From: Shewanella glacialipiscicola
GTDB taxonomy: Bacteria; Pseudomonadota; Gammaproteobacteria; Enterobacterales; Shewanellaceae
Assembly: GCF_023283485.1 (NCBI RefSeq)
Contig: NZ_JAKILU010000013.1
Coordinates: 45,538 to 109,537 of the forward strand
Reading direction: 5' to 3'
Length of the DNA: 64,000 bases
The translations under genes were made by a program, and so were the position numbers. The notes beneath the pieces were generated by a model. That model worked only from the letters and a program-made list of their open reading frames with translations. It did no database searches and was not told where the DNA came from. Positions 17,507 to 26,535 of this stretch are shown here, piece after piece; position 1 is the stretch's first letter; each line of letters begins with the position of its first letter.

Positions 17507-18826
17507 ATGACCCAAAAAAAGAACCAAATAAATACAAGACAATCGAAGCAGATTGCGGGTGCTCTCGCATTAGCCAGTTGTGGACTGTTTGCAACAAGTG
17601 GCCATGCGACTGAATTATCTAAAAAAACTGACGACTGGAAGATCGATGCTGCGTTAATGTATTACGGTGAGCAAGATAGAGTACAAGCCATCGAAGCCAT
17701 AGGTACAGCGCAAAAAGCCTTTGGCGATGACAGTGTGCTGGATCTCAAACTCGTGGTTGACAGTCTAACGGGTCCTTCAGCATCGGGCGCTGTGGCCCAA
17801 AGTACCAGCCAAACGTTTACTCGACCATCTGGTAATGGTCAATATCATGTTTTAGCGGGGGAAACGCCGTTAGATGACACCTTTCATGATACTCGCGTAC
17901 AAGCCAATGTCGGTTGGAGTGAAGTGCTAACACCAGATTGGAAACTCAATGTTGGCGCATATGGCTCGAAAGAGTTTGATTATATGTCAATGGGCATCAA
18001 TGCCGGAATTGAGCGAGGGTTCAATAAAGACAACACCACTTTATTTTTAGGTACGGCTTATAGTTTCGATGTGGTTGACCCCGTTGGCGGTCGTCCGGTG
18101 GATTTATCTTCGATGGTCATTCGCGGTAACTTCACCAGTGAGGAAACTTATCGCAGCGCATTCGATGCGACTCGCCAAAGTGGCAGTGATAACAAGCAAA
18201 CGGCCGATGTGATGTTAGGCATCACCCAAGTGCTCAGTCAGCGCTGGTTGTTGCAGGCCAATTACGGCTTATCGAGTGTGAATGGCTATTTAACTGATCC
18301 CTACAAGGTGCTCAGTGTGGTGGATAACAACGGCATTACTCAGGATTTATTGTATGAGAGCCGTCCCGATTCGCGCTTGAAGCACAGTTTTTACGTGATG
18401 ACCAAAGGCGCATTAGATGCAGGTGTGGTGGATTTTTCCTATCGTTATAATACCGATGACTGGGACCTCACATCACATACCTTAGAAACCCATTATCGGT
18501 ATTACTTTACCGGTAACTTTTATGGTCAATTACATCTGCGCTATTACCAACAAACTGCGGCTAACTTCTATCAACCTTTCTTGATGGCTGATACGCCACT
18601 GCCTGAGTTTGCCAGTGCCGATTATCGTATCGGAGATATGTCGGCTTATACGATTGGGGTTAAATTCGGCCATAGATTATCGGGCGGTCATGAAATGTCG
18701 TATCGCTTAGAGTATTACCAACAGGATCCGAAAAATAACGGTGCTACGATTCCTGGAGAGCTGCAAAACTTCGATCTTTTTCCGACTCAGAAGGCTATTA
18801 CAGCACAGTTTAGTTATTCTTTTTAA
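17507..18826 (+). CDS. DUF3570 outer-membrane beta-barrel protein
   Basis: A 439-residue protein with an N-terminal signal (hydrophobic ALALASCGLFATSGHA). It consists of many alternating amphipathic strands and ends in FSYSF, the C-terminal aromatic signature of outer-membrane barrels. I recognise it as the DUF3570 family. The ATG at 17507 is preferred (AGGTG nine bases upstream) over a GTG at 17495. About 110 bp separate it from the DUF4266 gene. It could be a pore or a display platform for the lipoprotein. No substrate can be named. Confidence 0.82.
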   Translation: MTQKKNQINTRQSKQIAGALALASCGLFATSGHATELSKKTDDWKIDAALMYYGEQDRVQAIEAIGTAQKAFGDDSVLDLKLVVDSLTGPSASGAVAQSTSQTFTRPSGNGQYHVLAGETPLDDTFHDTRVQANVGWSEVLTPDWKLNVGAYGSKEFDYMSMGINAGIERGFNKDNTTLFLGTAYSFDVVDPVGGRPVDLSSMVIRGNFTSEETYRSAFDATRQSGSDNKQTADVMLGITQVLSQRWLLQANYGLSSVNGYLTDPYKVLSVVDNNGITQDLLYESRPDSRLKHSFYVMTKGALDAGVVDFSYRYNTDDWDLTSHTLETHYRYYFTGNFYGQLHLRYYQQTAANFYQPFLMADTPLPEFASADYRIGDMSAYTIGVKFGHRLSGGHEMSYRLEYYQQDPKNNGATIPGELQNFDLFPTQKAITAQFSYSF

Positions 18827-18868
18827 TACGAAATAATGCTACTGGCTCAGATAGCAAGGCGTTAAACT

Positions 18869-18893
18869 GTATGGGTAGCTTAGCTACCCATAC
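18869..18893. repeat. perfect hairpin between the DUF3570 and apbE-like genes
   Basis: A 12-bp perfect inverted repeat around one T (GTATGGGTAGCT, T, AGCTACCCATAC) lies 43 bp after the DUF3570 stop. No T tract follows, so it may be an RNA-stability or attenuation element rather than a simple terminator. Confidence 0.7.
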
Positions 18894-18956
18894 TCAATTT
18901 GCCCCTGAACTTATTCAATCGCAATCCCAGTGGGATGCCATGTGAAGAGGTGATTT

Positions 18957-19865
18957 ATGATGTCGACATCGTCCCTAAAGAGCGCACCTAATTTGTTGCA
19001 ACGCCGCGATTGGGGTTATGTGGGAGAATTTAGGGCCATGGCGAGTCCCTGTGAAATACTCATCGCATGTGATCAACTCGATATTGCTGACGATATGTTG
19101 GATATGGCTGTCACTGAGGCGCTGCGTATCGAACATAAATACAGTCGTTTTATCGCGCAGAATTGTCTGTGGCAATTAAACCATGCCAATGGTAATAAGC
19201 AGCTTATCGATGAAGAAACCTGGCAGTTATTGGCTTTTGCTAAACAATGTTTTCAGCTCAGTGATGGACTCTTTGATATTTCTGCTGGGCCGTTAATGGA
19301 ACTGTGGCGCTTTGATCCCAAAGCCCAATTGCCCGAACATGGCCGCATACTTGCCGCGAAAGCCTTAGTGGGGTTTGAGCGTATCGAGTTTGATTCGCAC
19401 CATATTGAGATGCCAACAGGTATGAAATTGGATTTTGGTGGTATCGCAAAAGAATATGCGGTCGACAGAGTCGCCTATGAGTTAGCTGAATGTTATCCAG
19501 ACATTCCAGTGTTAGTGAATTTTGGCGGTGATATCGCTTGTCCCGTGTCTAAAGTGACGCCATGGCAAGTGGGAATTGAAGATCCACGACACCTCGATCA
19601 CGCTGCGAGTGTACTGGCGATTAGTCAGGGTGCATTAGCGACCAGTGGCGATACGCGGCGCTTTTTTGAAGTCGATGGAAAGCGTTACGGCCATATTGTC
19701 GACCCACGCACTGGCTATCCCGTTATCCATGCGCCGCGCTCTGTAACTGTGTTAGGGCCAAATTGTGTGACCGCAGGAATGCTGGCGACTATGGCCATGC
19801 TACATGGCCAAGATGCGGAAGCATTTTTACAGCAACAAGATGTTAAGTTTAGTATTTTTCGTTAA
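18957..19865 (+). CDS. ApbE-family FAD:protein FMN transferase homologue
   Basis: A 302-residue protein. ApbE enzymes attach FMN covalently to Thr/Ser of target proteins, using FAD. The family motifs are visible: DISAGPLMELWRF, the Gly-rich DFGGIAKEYAVD, and the metal-site region GHIVDPRTGYP with ALATSGDTRRFF upstream. Unlike most ApbE proteins it has no signal peptide or lipobox at its N-terminus, so as written it would stay in the cytoplasm. AGGTGA precedes the ATG. Its setting next to DUF3570, DUF4266 and TlpA genes suggests a flavin-linked envelope process. The protein it modifies is not obvious: no NqrC-like SGAT motif is seen nearby. Confidence 0.85.
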   Translation: MMSTSSLKSAPNLLQRRDWGYVGEFRAMASPCEILIACDQLDIADDMLDMAVTEALRIEHKYSRFIAQNCLWQLNHANGNKQLIDEETWQLLAFAKQCFQLSDGLFDISAGPLMELWRFDPKAQLPEHGRILAAKALVGFERIEFDSHHIEMPTGMKLDFGGIAKEYAVDRVAYELAECYPDIPVLVNFGGDIACPVSKVTPWQVGIEDPRHLDHAASVLAISQGALATSGDTRRFFEVDGKRYGHIVDPRTGYPVIHAPRSVTVLGPNCVTAGMLATMAMLHGQDAEAFLQQQDVKFSIFR

Positions 19866-19899
19866 AGGTTCTTTTAAAAGGCTCTGTTAAGGACATTGA

Positions 19900-20559
19900 A
19901 TGCGTATTATGTTGGTTGAAGATAACGAGTTATTAGCCCAAGGAATATGCTTAAGCTTGGGTAAGCTGGGCATGCAGGTTGATCACCTTAATACTTACCA
20001 ACAAGCATTACAGGGGGTTAAAAATGAAAGTTTTAGTGCCATAGTGCTCGATCTTGGTTTACCTGATGGTAACGGCAAAGAGTTGCTTAAAGCTTGGCGG
20101 CAACAAGGGGTATCCATCCCAACGATAGTGCTAACCGCCAATACCGATTTTGACACTAAGCTAGAATGTTTGAACATAGGTGCCGACGATTATTTAGGTA
20201 AACCCTTTGATGTGCGTGAATTAGCTGCACGCATTCGAGCTATTGTTAGACGTCAGTACGGACTCGATCACAACAGTTTGATTATTGGCGCCTTATGTAT
20301 CGGTTTAGATACGCGCGAAGTGACTTTTCGCGACCAAAATGTTGTGCTTTCACGCCGTGAATTTCAATTATTACTTGAACTTGCCCAGTCGGCGGGGCGC
20401 GTATTGACGCGCAGTCAACTCGAACAATTAACCTATGGTTGGGATGAAGTTGGTAGCAATTCGATTGAAGTGCATATTCATCATCTACGTAAAAAACTCG
20501 CTAACGAACTGATTAAAACCGTGCGCGGTATCGGTTATACCTTGATTGAAATAAATTAA
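19900..20559 (+). CDS. OmpR-family response regulator (QseB/PmrA-like)
   Basis: A 219-residue DNA-binding response regulator. The receiver domain (about residues 1-115) has the acidic pair in LVEDN, the phospho-acceptor in LDLGLPDGNG near residue 51 and the conserved Lys in LGKPFD. A winged-helix domain follows (VLSRREFQLLLEL to TVRGIGYTL). It lies 35 bp after the apbE-like gene and 87 bp before its histidine kinase, all on the same strand, so it probably controls this gene set. Its family type fits the phased hexamers upstream of the thioredoxin gene. Confidence 0.93.
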   Translation: MRIMLVEDNELLAQGICLSLGKLGMQVDHLNTYQQALQGVKNESFSAIVLDLGLPDGNGKELLKAWRQQGVSIPTIVLTANTDFDTKLECLNIGADDYLGKPFDVRELAARIRAIVRRQYGLDHNSLIIGALCIGLDTREVTFRDQNVVLSRREFQLLLELAQSAGRVLTRSQLEQLTYGWDEVGSNSIEVHIHHLRKKLANELIKTVRGIGYTLIEIN

Positions 20560-20646
20560 TGCGATCCATTCAGTGACAACAACCGCGTTTATGGGTATTG
20601 ATATCTTAACTGTTTGCTGAGTATGTAAAGACGTTAGGAAATTTAA

Positions 20647-22092
20647 GTGATTAGATTAAAGGGGCAGGATGTGTATTCACTGCGTTTGGTTCTGACATTA
20701 TTGATTTTGTCAGGTATTTCAGTCTCAGTCGCTGTCTCTAGCTGGTTGAGTACCCGTGATTCTAAGCATCAAATAGAAGAGCTTTTTGATGCCCAAATGC
20801 TACAAACTGCAAAAATGCTGGAGCTTTTTTATCATACAGATCTTGGCGTACCCGTTAGAAATCAGACGAAACTACAAATATTGCATGTCCCAGATAGTCA
20901 AATCAGCACATTTGCTGAAAAAGCGGATGCGTTGAAGCTTGCCTATGAACATAAATTGGCGTTTCAGATTTGGGGGGAGGCGGGTGAAGCACTGGTTTTA
21001 TCCGATAATATTGGTCTTAAACCGATTACGCATTTTGTACAGGGTTATCATCAGACTATGTTTGAAGGCCAGCTTTGGCATGTACTTAGTTTCTTCTCGG
21101 TAAAAAATAATGTTTGGATTGTGACTGCTCAGCGCGATGATGTGCGTCAAGAACTCGTCTCTCAAATTATGCATAATGCAGTGATAGTTCCCTTGATTGT
21201 TGTACCTTTGACATTGTTGATTGTAAGTCTGTTGTTTTATCTTTTATTTAGGCCGTTAAAAACCTTTGAAAGAGAGTTAATTAGTCGAGCGCCAAACGAT
21301 CTTACGCCACTGACCATGTCTTTACCCAAAGAGCTTGTGCCTGTGCGCCGCGCATTAAATTTGTATATCAATAGCATTGCCCGCTTTATTGCCCGTGAAC
21401 GCCGTTTTAGTGCCGATGCGGCACATGAACTAAAAACACCATTATCGGTAATTAAATTACATCAACATGGTTTAGAAAGCTTGATTGATGATGATCCTCA
21501 GCAGAAGTTTCATTTAGCTGCCATTGATGCGGGTGTCGAACAGATGAGCCATACGGTGGAACAACTCCTCGTACTTGCAAGAGTCGATTCAATCAATGAG
21601 CTTAATGTATCATCCCACGGGATATTGCCGATGATTGAAGATGCGCTTAATCAGCTGATGCCACAAATTACGGATTATGAATGGAACATAGATATTGCCT
21701 CCGATTTGACGGTGAAATGCGATCGTTTCTATTTACTGCTCGTACTAAAAAATATTATCGAAAATGCTTGTAAATATAGCCCCAAGGAATCTGAAATATC
21801 AGTCTCAGCATGTGCCGTTGATGACCAAATCTGTATTTGTATTGCTGACAAAGGACAAGGTATGACGCAGCAGCAGATTGCCAGTGCAACTGAACGCTTC
21901 TATCGTGTGAATGAAAATGAAGGCATTGGCGCGGGTTTAGGTTTGTCTATCTGTCATCACATCATTGAATTGCATCAAGGGCGACTGGTGCTGGCGGCAA
22001 GGGAACACGGTGGATTATCAGTGACTATTTTTCTACCATGCGATCAGCACAAATCAAATCGAGAAACTATAGGCGCTGGCAGGGCGGCATAA
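20647..22092 (+). CDS. sensor histidine kinase (QseC/PmrB-like)
   Basis: A membrane sensor kinase of 481 residues. Two membrane segments (about residues 12-30 and 178-200) enclose a periplasmic sensor region of about 145 residues. The HisKA site is FSADAAHELKTPLSVIK. The ATPase domain shows the N box (NIIENACKYSP), G1 (DKGQGM) and G2 (GAGLGLSICHHI). The GTG at 20647 has AGGA upstream; a second GTG at 20671 behind AAAGGGG is equally possible and would remove eight residues. It pairs with the regulator just upstream. The signal sensed is unknown. Confidence 0.92.
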   Translation: MIRLKGQDVYSLRLVLTLLILSGISVSVAVSSWLSTRDSKHQIEELFDAQMLQTAKMLELFYHTDLGVPVRNQTKLQILHVPDSQISTFAEKADALKLAYEHKLAFQIWGEAGEALVLSDNIGLKPITHFVQGYHQTMFEGQLWHVLSFFSVKNNVWIVTAQRDDVRQELVSQIMHNAVIVPLIVVPLTLLIVSLLFYLLFRPLKTFERELISRAPNDLTPLTMSLPKELVPVRRALNLYINSIARFIARERRFSADAAHELKTPLSVIKLHQHGLESLIDDDPQQKFHLAAIDAGVEQMSHTVEQLLVLARVDSINELNVSSHGILPMIEDALNQLMPQITDYEWNIDIASDLTVKCDRFYLLLVLKNIIENACKYSPKESEISVSACAVDDQICICIADKGQGMTQQQIASATERFYRVNENEGIGAGLGLSICHHIIELHQGRLVLAAREHGGLSVTIFLPCDQHKSNRETIGAGRAA

Positions 22093-22535
22093 GATCGTTT
22101 TTTTGATCAATCTAGTCTGAGTATGAATGTGGCAGTTATAGAATACTTTAATTTAACCAATTGTTTTATTTGATATATTTTTTAAAAACTATTCTGCGGC
22201 AGCTAAATGCACCGACATTAAATTGAGCCTTTAAGAGGCGCTATTCATTTGCAATAATGCCGCATTTTGAACGATTAATTTTGTTTTGTAACTTTGAAAC
22301 CATTAATAAGCATGTTAATGTTATTTTTATATTCTTTTTTAGTATAAACTTATTCTCAAATAGTATTGTCTAAAAGGGGTTAACTGCATCTTTATTTATG
22401 CGTTTTTTTCTCCTTCTGATATCTTTCGCGATATATAAGCAGTTGTTTTTTTTCATCACCTATTGAGAGTGAAAAAAATTCACCGCTTATATAAAAAACA
22501 TTGATTTCTTAGTTTATTTTTTAGGTTACCTATCT
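22093..22535. other. AT-rich intergenic region upstream of opgG
   Basis: 443 bp without a gene. It is strongly AT-rich. The notable structure is a two-tier inverted repeat at 22432-22493 within the probable opgGH leader. I could not pick a convincing promoter from the many A/T-rich hexamers. Confidence 0.7.
22432..22493 (+). repeat. two-tier hairpin in the opgGH leader
   Basis: The outer arms TATATAAGC (22432-22440) and GCTTATATA (22485-22493) pair perfectly. Nested inside, a T run ending in CA (22447-22455) pairs with TG plus an A run (22470-22478) around a 14-base loop. It ends 42 bp before the opgG start. Confidence 0.6.
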
Positions 22536-24164
22536 ATGGTTAGCTTGTTGCGTTGCCCATCGTCCAAACCTTATTCGTCCCTCATATGTTCACTGACGCT
22601 AGGCGCTGTTGTCGCCTTGTCTAGTGTCGCGTACGCTGAAGAGACAAAACCCACCGAGACAGTTCCAGTGGTTACTCCACCGAAAGCTACTGCTCAGCCA
22701 GCGGCCAAAAATCAAGTGCGCTTTACTAAAACCGGCGATTTTGATGGTGAGACTGTCGTAAAAATAGCAAAACGTTTGGCAGCGAAACCCTATGCGGCCC
22801 TCAAAGATCCTTTGCCCGCCGGCCTGGCTAAACTGTCATACGATGAATACCGTGATATTCGTTTTAACCCGACAGCGTCTATTTGGCGTGATCAGGGTGT
22901 GCCTTTTCAAATGCAAATGTTTCACCGTGGTTTTTATTTCCAAGATCTAATTGAAATAGCCATAGTTGAGGGCAATAAAGCGACACATTTGGCCTATGAG
23001 CCTAAGTATTTCACTGCGGGTGAAGTCATTACTCAAGCGCTGCCTAATGATGATATTGGCTATTCTGGTTTTCGTATTCATAACCAACTGAATACTAACG
23101 GTGTGTTCGATGAGCTTATGGTATTTCAAGGTGCGAGTTATTTTCGTGCTTTGGGTAAAGGTAACGCCTATGGCTTATCATCCCGTGGTTTAGCTTTAAA
23201 AACTGCAGATGCCGAAGGGGAAGAATTCCCGATATTTCGCGCCTTCTGGGTTGAACGTCCTCACAATGACAGCAACTTGATTGTTGTACATGCCTTGTTA
23301 GATAGCCCAAGTGTGGCAGGGGCTTATACTTTCTCTGTGCGTCCTGGCGATAACACGCTCATTGATGTGGAAGCGACACTGTTTCCGCGGGTTGAACTGA
23401 ACAAAGTAGGTCTAGCGCCAAGTACCAGTATGTTCTTGCATTCGCTAAATGGCCGTCACGATACCGACGATTTTAGACCAGAGGTACATGATTCTGATGG
23501 TTTATTGATGTTAAACGGTCGTGGTGAGCATTTGTGGCGCCCGCTGGCTAACCCGCGTCAATTACAGGTCAGTGCGTTTTCTGACAACTCACCACAGGGT
23601 TTTGGTTTAATCCAACGTGAACGTGACTATACGGCATACCAAGATCTAGAAGCCCATTATGAACGTCGTCCTAGTTTATGGATTGAGCCTGTCGGGAATT
23701 GGGGCCAAGGTTCAGTGGTGCTAACTGAGATCCCGACCGAGTCAGAAATTCACGACAACATAGTAAGCTACTGGAAACCACGTCAACCAATTCCAGCGGG
23801 CGGCGAGTTTCATTTTGCCTACCGCATGAGCTGGGGGGATGAACCTGCAGCTAAAATGGGCGCTGTGCATGTATCTCGTTCTGCCAGCGGTCGTGCCGAT
23901 ATTGCTAAAGCAACGCCAAGACGTTTATTTGTGGTTGATTATCAATTAGAAGGTCCAATGACAGATGAAATGCCTATCGCTAAAGTTGAAGCCTCTGGCG
24001 GCGTGGTGACTAATGTGGTGATCGCGCGTAATGTTGCAAAAAATGGTTACCGTCTCGCCTTTGAGTTAGAGCCAGAAGATAAAGAGCTTATCGAACTGCG
24101 CGCAGAACTCAAATTTCCTACTCCTCGTCAGGTTGAAACCTGGCTCTATCGCTGGACGTTGTAA
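22536..24164 (+). CDS. opgG: periplasmic glucan biosynthesis protein OpgG
   Basis: OpgG (MdoG) acts in the periplasm in the synthesis of osmoregulated periplasmic glucans, shaping or branching the glucan chain made by OpgH. A signal peptide ends near SVAYA-EE (about residue 33). It is followed by a short Pro/Thr-rich linker and the full MdoG domain (for example [19 protein letters not shown] and [13 protein letters not shown]). At 542 residues it is slightly longer than E. coli OpgG because of the linker. The stop is 5 bp before opgH, so the two form an operon. Confidence 0.95.
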   Translation: MVSLLRCPSSKPYSSLICSLTLGAVVALSSVAYAEETKPTETVPVVTPPKATAQPAAKNQVRFTKTGDFDGETVVKIAKRLAAKPYAALKDPLPAGLAKLSYDEYRDIRFNPTASIWRDQGVPFQMQMFHRGFYFQDLIEIAIVEGNKATHLAYEPKYFTAGEVITQALPNDDIGYSGFRIHNQLNTNGVFDELMVFQGASYFRALGKGNAYGLSSRGLALKTADAEGEEFPIFRAFWVERPHNDSNLIVVHALLDSPSVAGAYTFSVRPGDNTLIDVEATLFPRVELNKVGLAPSTSMFLHSLNGRHDTDDFRPEVHDSDGLLMLNGRGEHLWRPLANPRQLQVSAFSDNSPQGFGLIQRERDYTAYQDLEAHYERRPSLWIEPVGNWGQGSVVLTEIPTESEIHDNIVSYWKPRQPIPAGGEFHFAYRMSWGDEPAAKMGAVHVSRSASGRADIAKATPRRLFVVDYQLEGPMTDEMPIAKVEASGGVVTNVVIARNVAKNGYRLAFELEPEDKELIELRAELKFPTPRQVETWLYRWTL

Positions 24165-24169
24165 GGTTC

Positions 24170-26371
24170 ATGACGGAGCAACATAATATGACTGTATCCG
24201 ATAACTCGGTACTCGAGACGGAAGTCCTCGTGGGTGGCAGCGCTATGCCAAATGAACGGCCTGGCGCGATGGAACCCCAAAATTTAAGTAAGATGCCGGA
24301 AGGTTTTCCGCGCCGTAGCACTGTCGCAAATGGCGTGCGTTCGCGTGCTTCTCGTCGTTTCTTCGTAGTAGGCGGCGCATTGTTGATGTCTCTGTTTGCT
24401 ATTTATGAAATGGGCGCAGTGTTTAGTATTGGTGGAATTACCCCCTTAGAGTACCTGGTCTTGGTGCTATTTGCGGTTAACTTCTGCTGGATTGCTTTAG
24501 CATTTTGTAGCGGTATTGCGGGTTTCCTCATCTTGTTACGTAAACCGCGTGCCAAAGACTTGGATGCGACGCAGCTACATACTCGTACCGCGATTTTAAT
24601 GCCAACTTATAACGAATCCCCAGATAGGGTATTTTCTGCGGTCTCTGTGATGGCAGAAACCCTGTCGCAAACTGGACACGGCCATGCTTTTGATTGGTTT
24701 ATTTTAAGCGATACCACAGATCCGGATATCGCACTGCTCGAAGAGCAGGCGTTTTTGGTATTACGCCAAGAAACCCATAAGCATTCGCGGGTTTATTATC
24801 GTCGTCGCCGTAAAAACGTCGCTCGTAAAGCGGGCAACGTGGCGGATTTTTGCCGTCGTTGGGGTTCGCGCTATGATCATTTATTGGTGCTTGATGCCGA
24901 CAGCTTAATGGAGTCGTCAACCATTACAGGCTTAGCGCAGCGTATGCAAGCTGATCCTGATGCGGGTCTTATCCAAACAATACCGTCATTAATTAACGGC
25001 ACTACTTTAATGGCGCGTTTACAGCAATTTGCGGCGCGTATCTATGGTCCAGTTATCGGCACGGGTTTAGGTTGGTGGGTACAAAAAGAAGGTAACTTCT
25101 GGGGCCACAATGCGATTATTCGTACTGAAGCCTTTATGACTGCGGCAGGCTTACCTAACCTTAAAGGTAAACCGCCTTTTGGTGGCCATATCATGAGCCA
25201 TGACTTTGTTGAGGCTGCGCTAATTCGTCGTGCTGGCTGGAGCGTGGTTATTGCCTATGACTTGCCGGGTTCGTATGAAGAATGTCCACCGTCGATTATT
25301 GATTTAGCTGTGCGTGATCGTCGCTGGTGCCAAGGTAACTTACAGCATTCACGTATTTTACCGACTAAAGGTCTGCACTGGGTGAGTCGTCTGCATTTAC
25401 TGACGGGTATCATGGCTTACTTATCATCACCTTTTTGGTTGATGTTAATTTTGACCGGTTTGATGCTCGCTCTGCAGGCACACTTTATTCGACCTGAATA
25501 TTTCACGGATCAATTTTCATTGTTCCCTACTTGGCCCATTATGGACTCGGATAGAGCATTGAGATTGTTCTACATTACTATGGGTGTGTTGTTTGGTCCT
25601 AAAGTCTTCGGGGTGCTATTACTCCTCAAAGATGGCGAGTTTGCTCGCAGTGTGGGCGGACGCATTAAAGCGATACTCAGTGTTATTTTTGAGGTGATAC
25701 TTTCAGCCTTAATCGCACCTATCATGATGTTTATTCATTGTGGCGCAGTGATGTCGATTTTGATGGGGCGAGATAGTGGTTGGTCACCGCAGCGTCGTGA
25801 TGATGGCAGTATGCCTTGGCTGACACTTTTGTACCGTCATCGCTGGCACATGCTAGCGGGTATTATGTTAGGTTACGCGGCTATTTTAGACTCTTTAACA
25901 CTTTTAGCTTGGATGAGCCCTGCTTTGATTGGTTTGTGGTTTGCTGTGCCTATATCGGCATGGACAGGCTCAATTAAAATAGGTGAAGTATTTAAGCGTG
26001 CTGGTATTCTCGCCACGCCAGAAGAACGTAGTCCCGCTGCTATCTGTATTCAAGCACAAGAAGCGCGTACTGCTTATCAACATTTTATTGCCGAACCTTG
26101 GACATTAGAACAGCTTCTTAAAGATCCTGCGTTGATGGAACTGCATTTGGCAATGGTTGATAAACAACCATTGCGAGCTGCAGGCACACCGATTGAAGCG
26201 ACGGAAGCGATATTACATGTCAAGGTATTGGAAGCGCGTTGTCAGCAAAGTGCGTTAGCGCTGCTTAATCGTCAAGAAAGGGCGATGGTGTTAGCAAATC
26301 CACAGATGCTGCGTAACTTACAAAAATTACCTGAGCAATTTGTTGAAGAAGATTTAGTGTCTTTTTGCTAA
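24170..26371 (+). CDS. opgH: glucans biosynthesis glucosyltransferase OpgH
   Basis: An inner-membrane family 2 glycosyltransferase that polymerises UDP-glucose into the beta-1,2 backbone of periplasmic glucans. The glycosyltransferase signatures are LVLDADS (DxD) and [10 protein letters not shown] (the Q/RxxRW-type motif). Several membrane segments flank the catalytic core. Length is 733 residues from the ATG at 24170. An ATG at 24188 has a better placed GGAG and may be the true start, removing six residues. A terminator follows. Confidence 0.95.
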   Translation: MTEQHNMTVSDNSVLETEVLVGGSAMPNERPGAMEPQNLSKMPEGFPRRSTVANGVRSRASRRFFVVGGALLMSLFAIYEMGAVFSIGGITPLEYLVLVLFAVNFCWIALAFCSGIAGFLILLRKPRAKDLDATQLHTRTAILMPTYNESPDRVFSAVSVMAETLSQTGHGHAFDWFILSDTTDPDIALLEEQAFLVLRQETHKHSRVYYRRRRKNVARKAGNVADFCRRWGSRYDHLLVLDADSLMESSTITGLAQRMQADPDAGLIQTIPSLINGTTLMARLQQFAARIYGPVIGTGLGWWVQKEGNFWGHNAIIRTEAFMTAAGLPNLKGKPPFGGHIMSHDFVEAALIRRAGWSVVIAYDLPGSYEECPPSIIDLAVRDRRWCQGNLQHSRILPTKGLHWVSRLHLLTGIMAYLSSPFWLMLILTGLMLALQAHFIRPEYFTDQFSLFPTWPIMDSDRALRLFYITMGVLFGPKVFGVLLLLKDGEFARSVGGRIKAILSVIFEVILSALIAPIMMFIHCGAVMSILMGRDSGWSPQRRDDGSMPWLTLLYRHRWHMLAGIMLGYAAILDSLTLLAWMSPALIGLWFAVPISAWTGSIKIGEVFKRAGILATPEERSPAAICIQAQEARTAYQHFIAEPWTLEQLLKDPALMELHLAMVDKQPLRAAGTPIEATEAILHVKVLEARCQQSALALLNRQERAMVLANPQMLRNLQKLPEQFVEEDLVSFC

Positions 26372-26396
26372 TAGCCACTAGCGCATAGCTTGTCTT

Positions 26397-26430
26397 AAAT
26401 GCCACTGACTAACCTCAGTGGCATTTTTCT
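26397..26430 (+). terminator. intrinsic terminator after opgH
   Basis: A perfect 12-bp stem (AAATGCCACTGA with TCAGTGGCATTT) with loop CTAACC and a short T run ends the opgGH transcript. Confidence 0.9.
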
Positions 26431-26535
26431 ATTCATTATCTATAGTTAGCGCTAGCAATTCATTAAGCTCCATGGAATAGTCATCTTGTAGTGTTGATCC
26501 CTGACATGATTGCTGACCGTATTAAGGAAGTGTTT

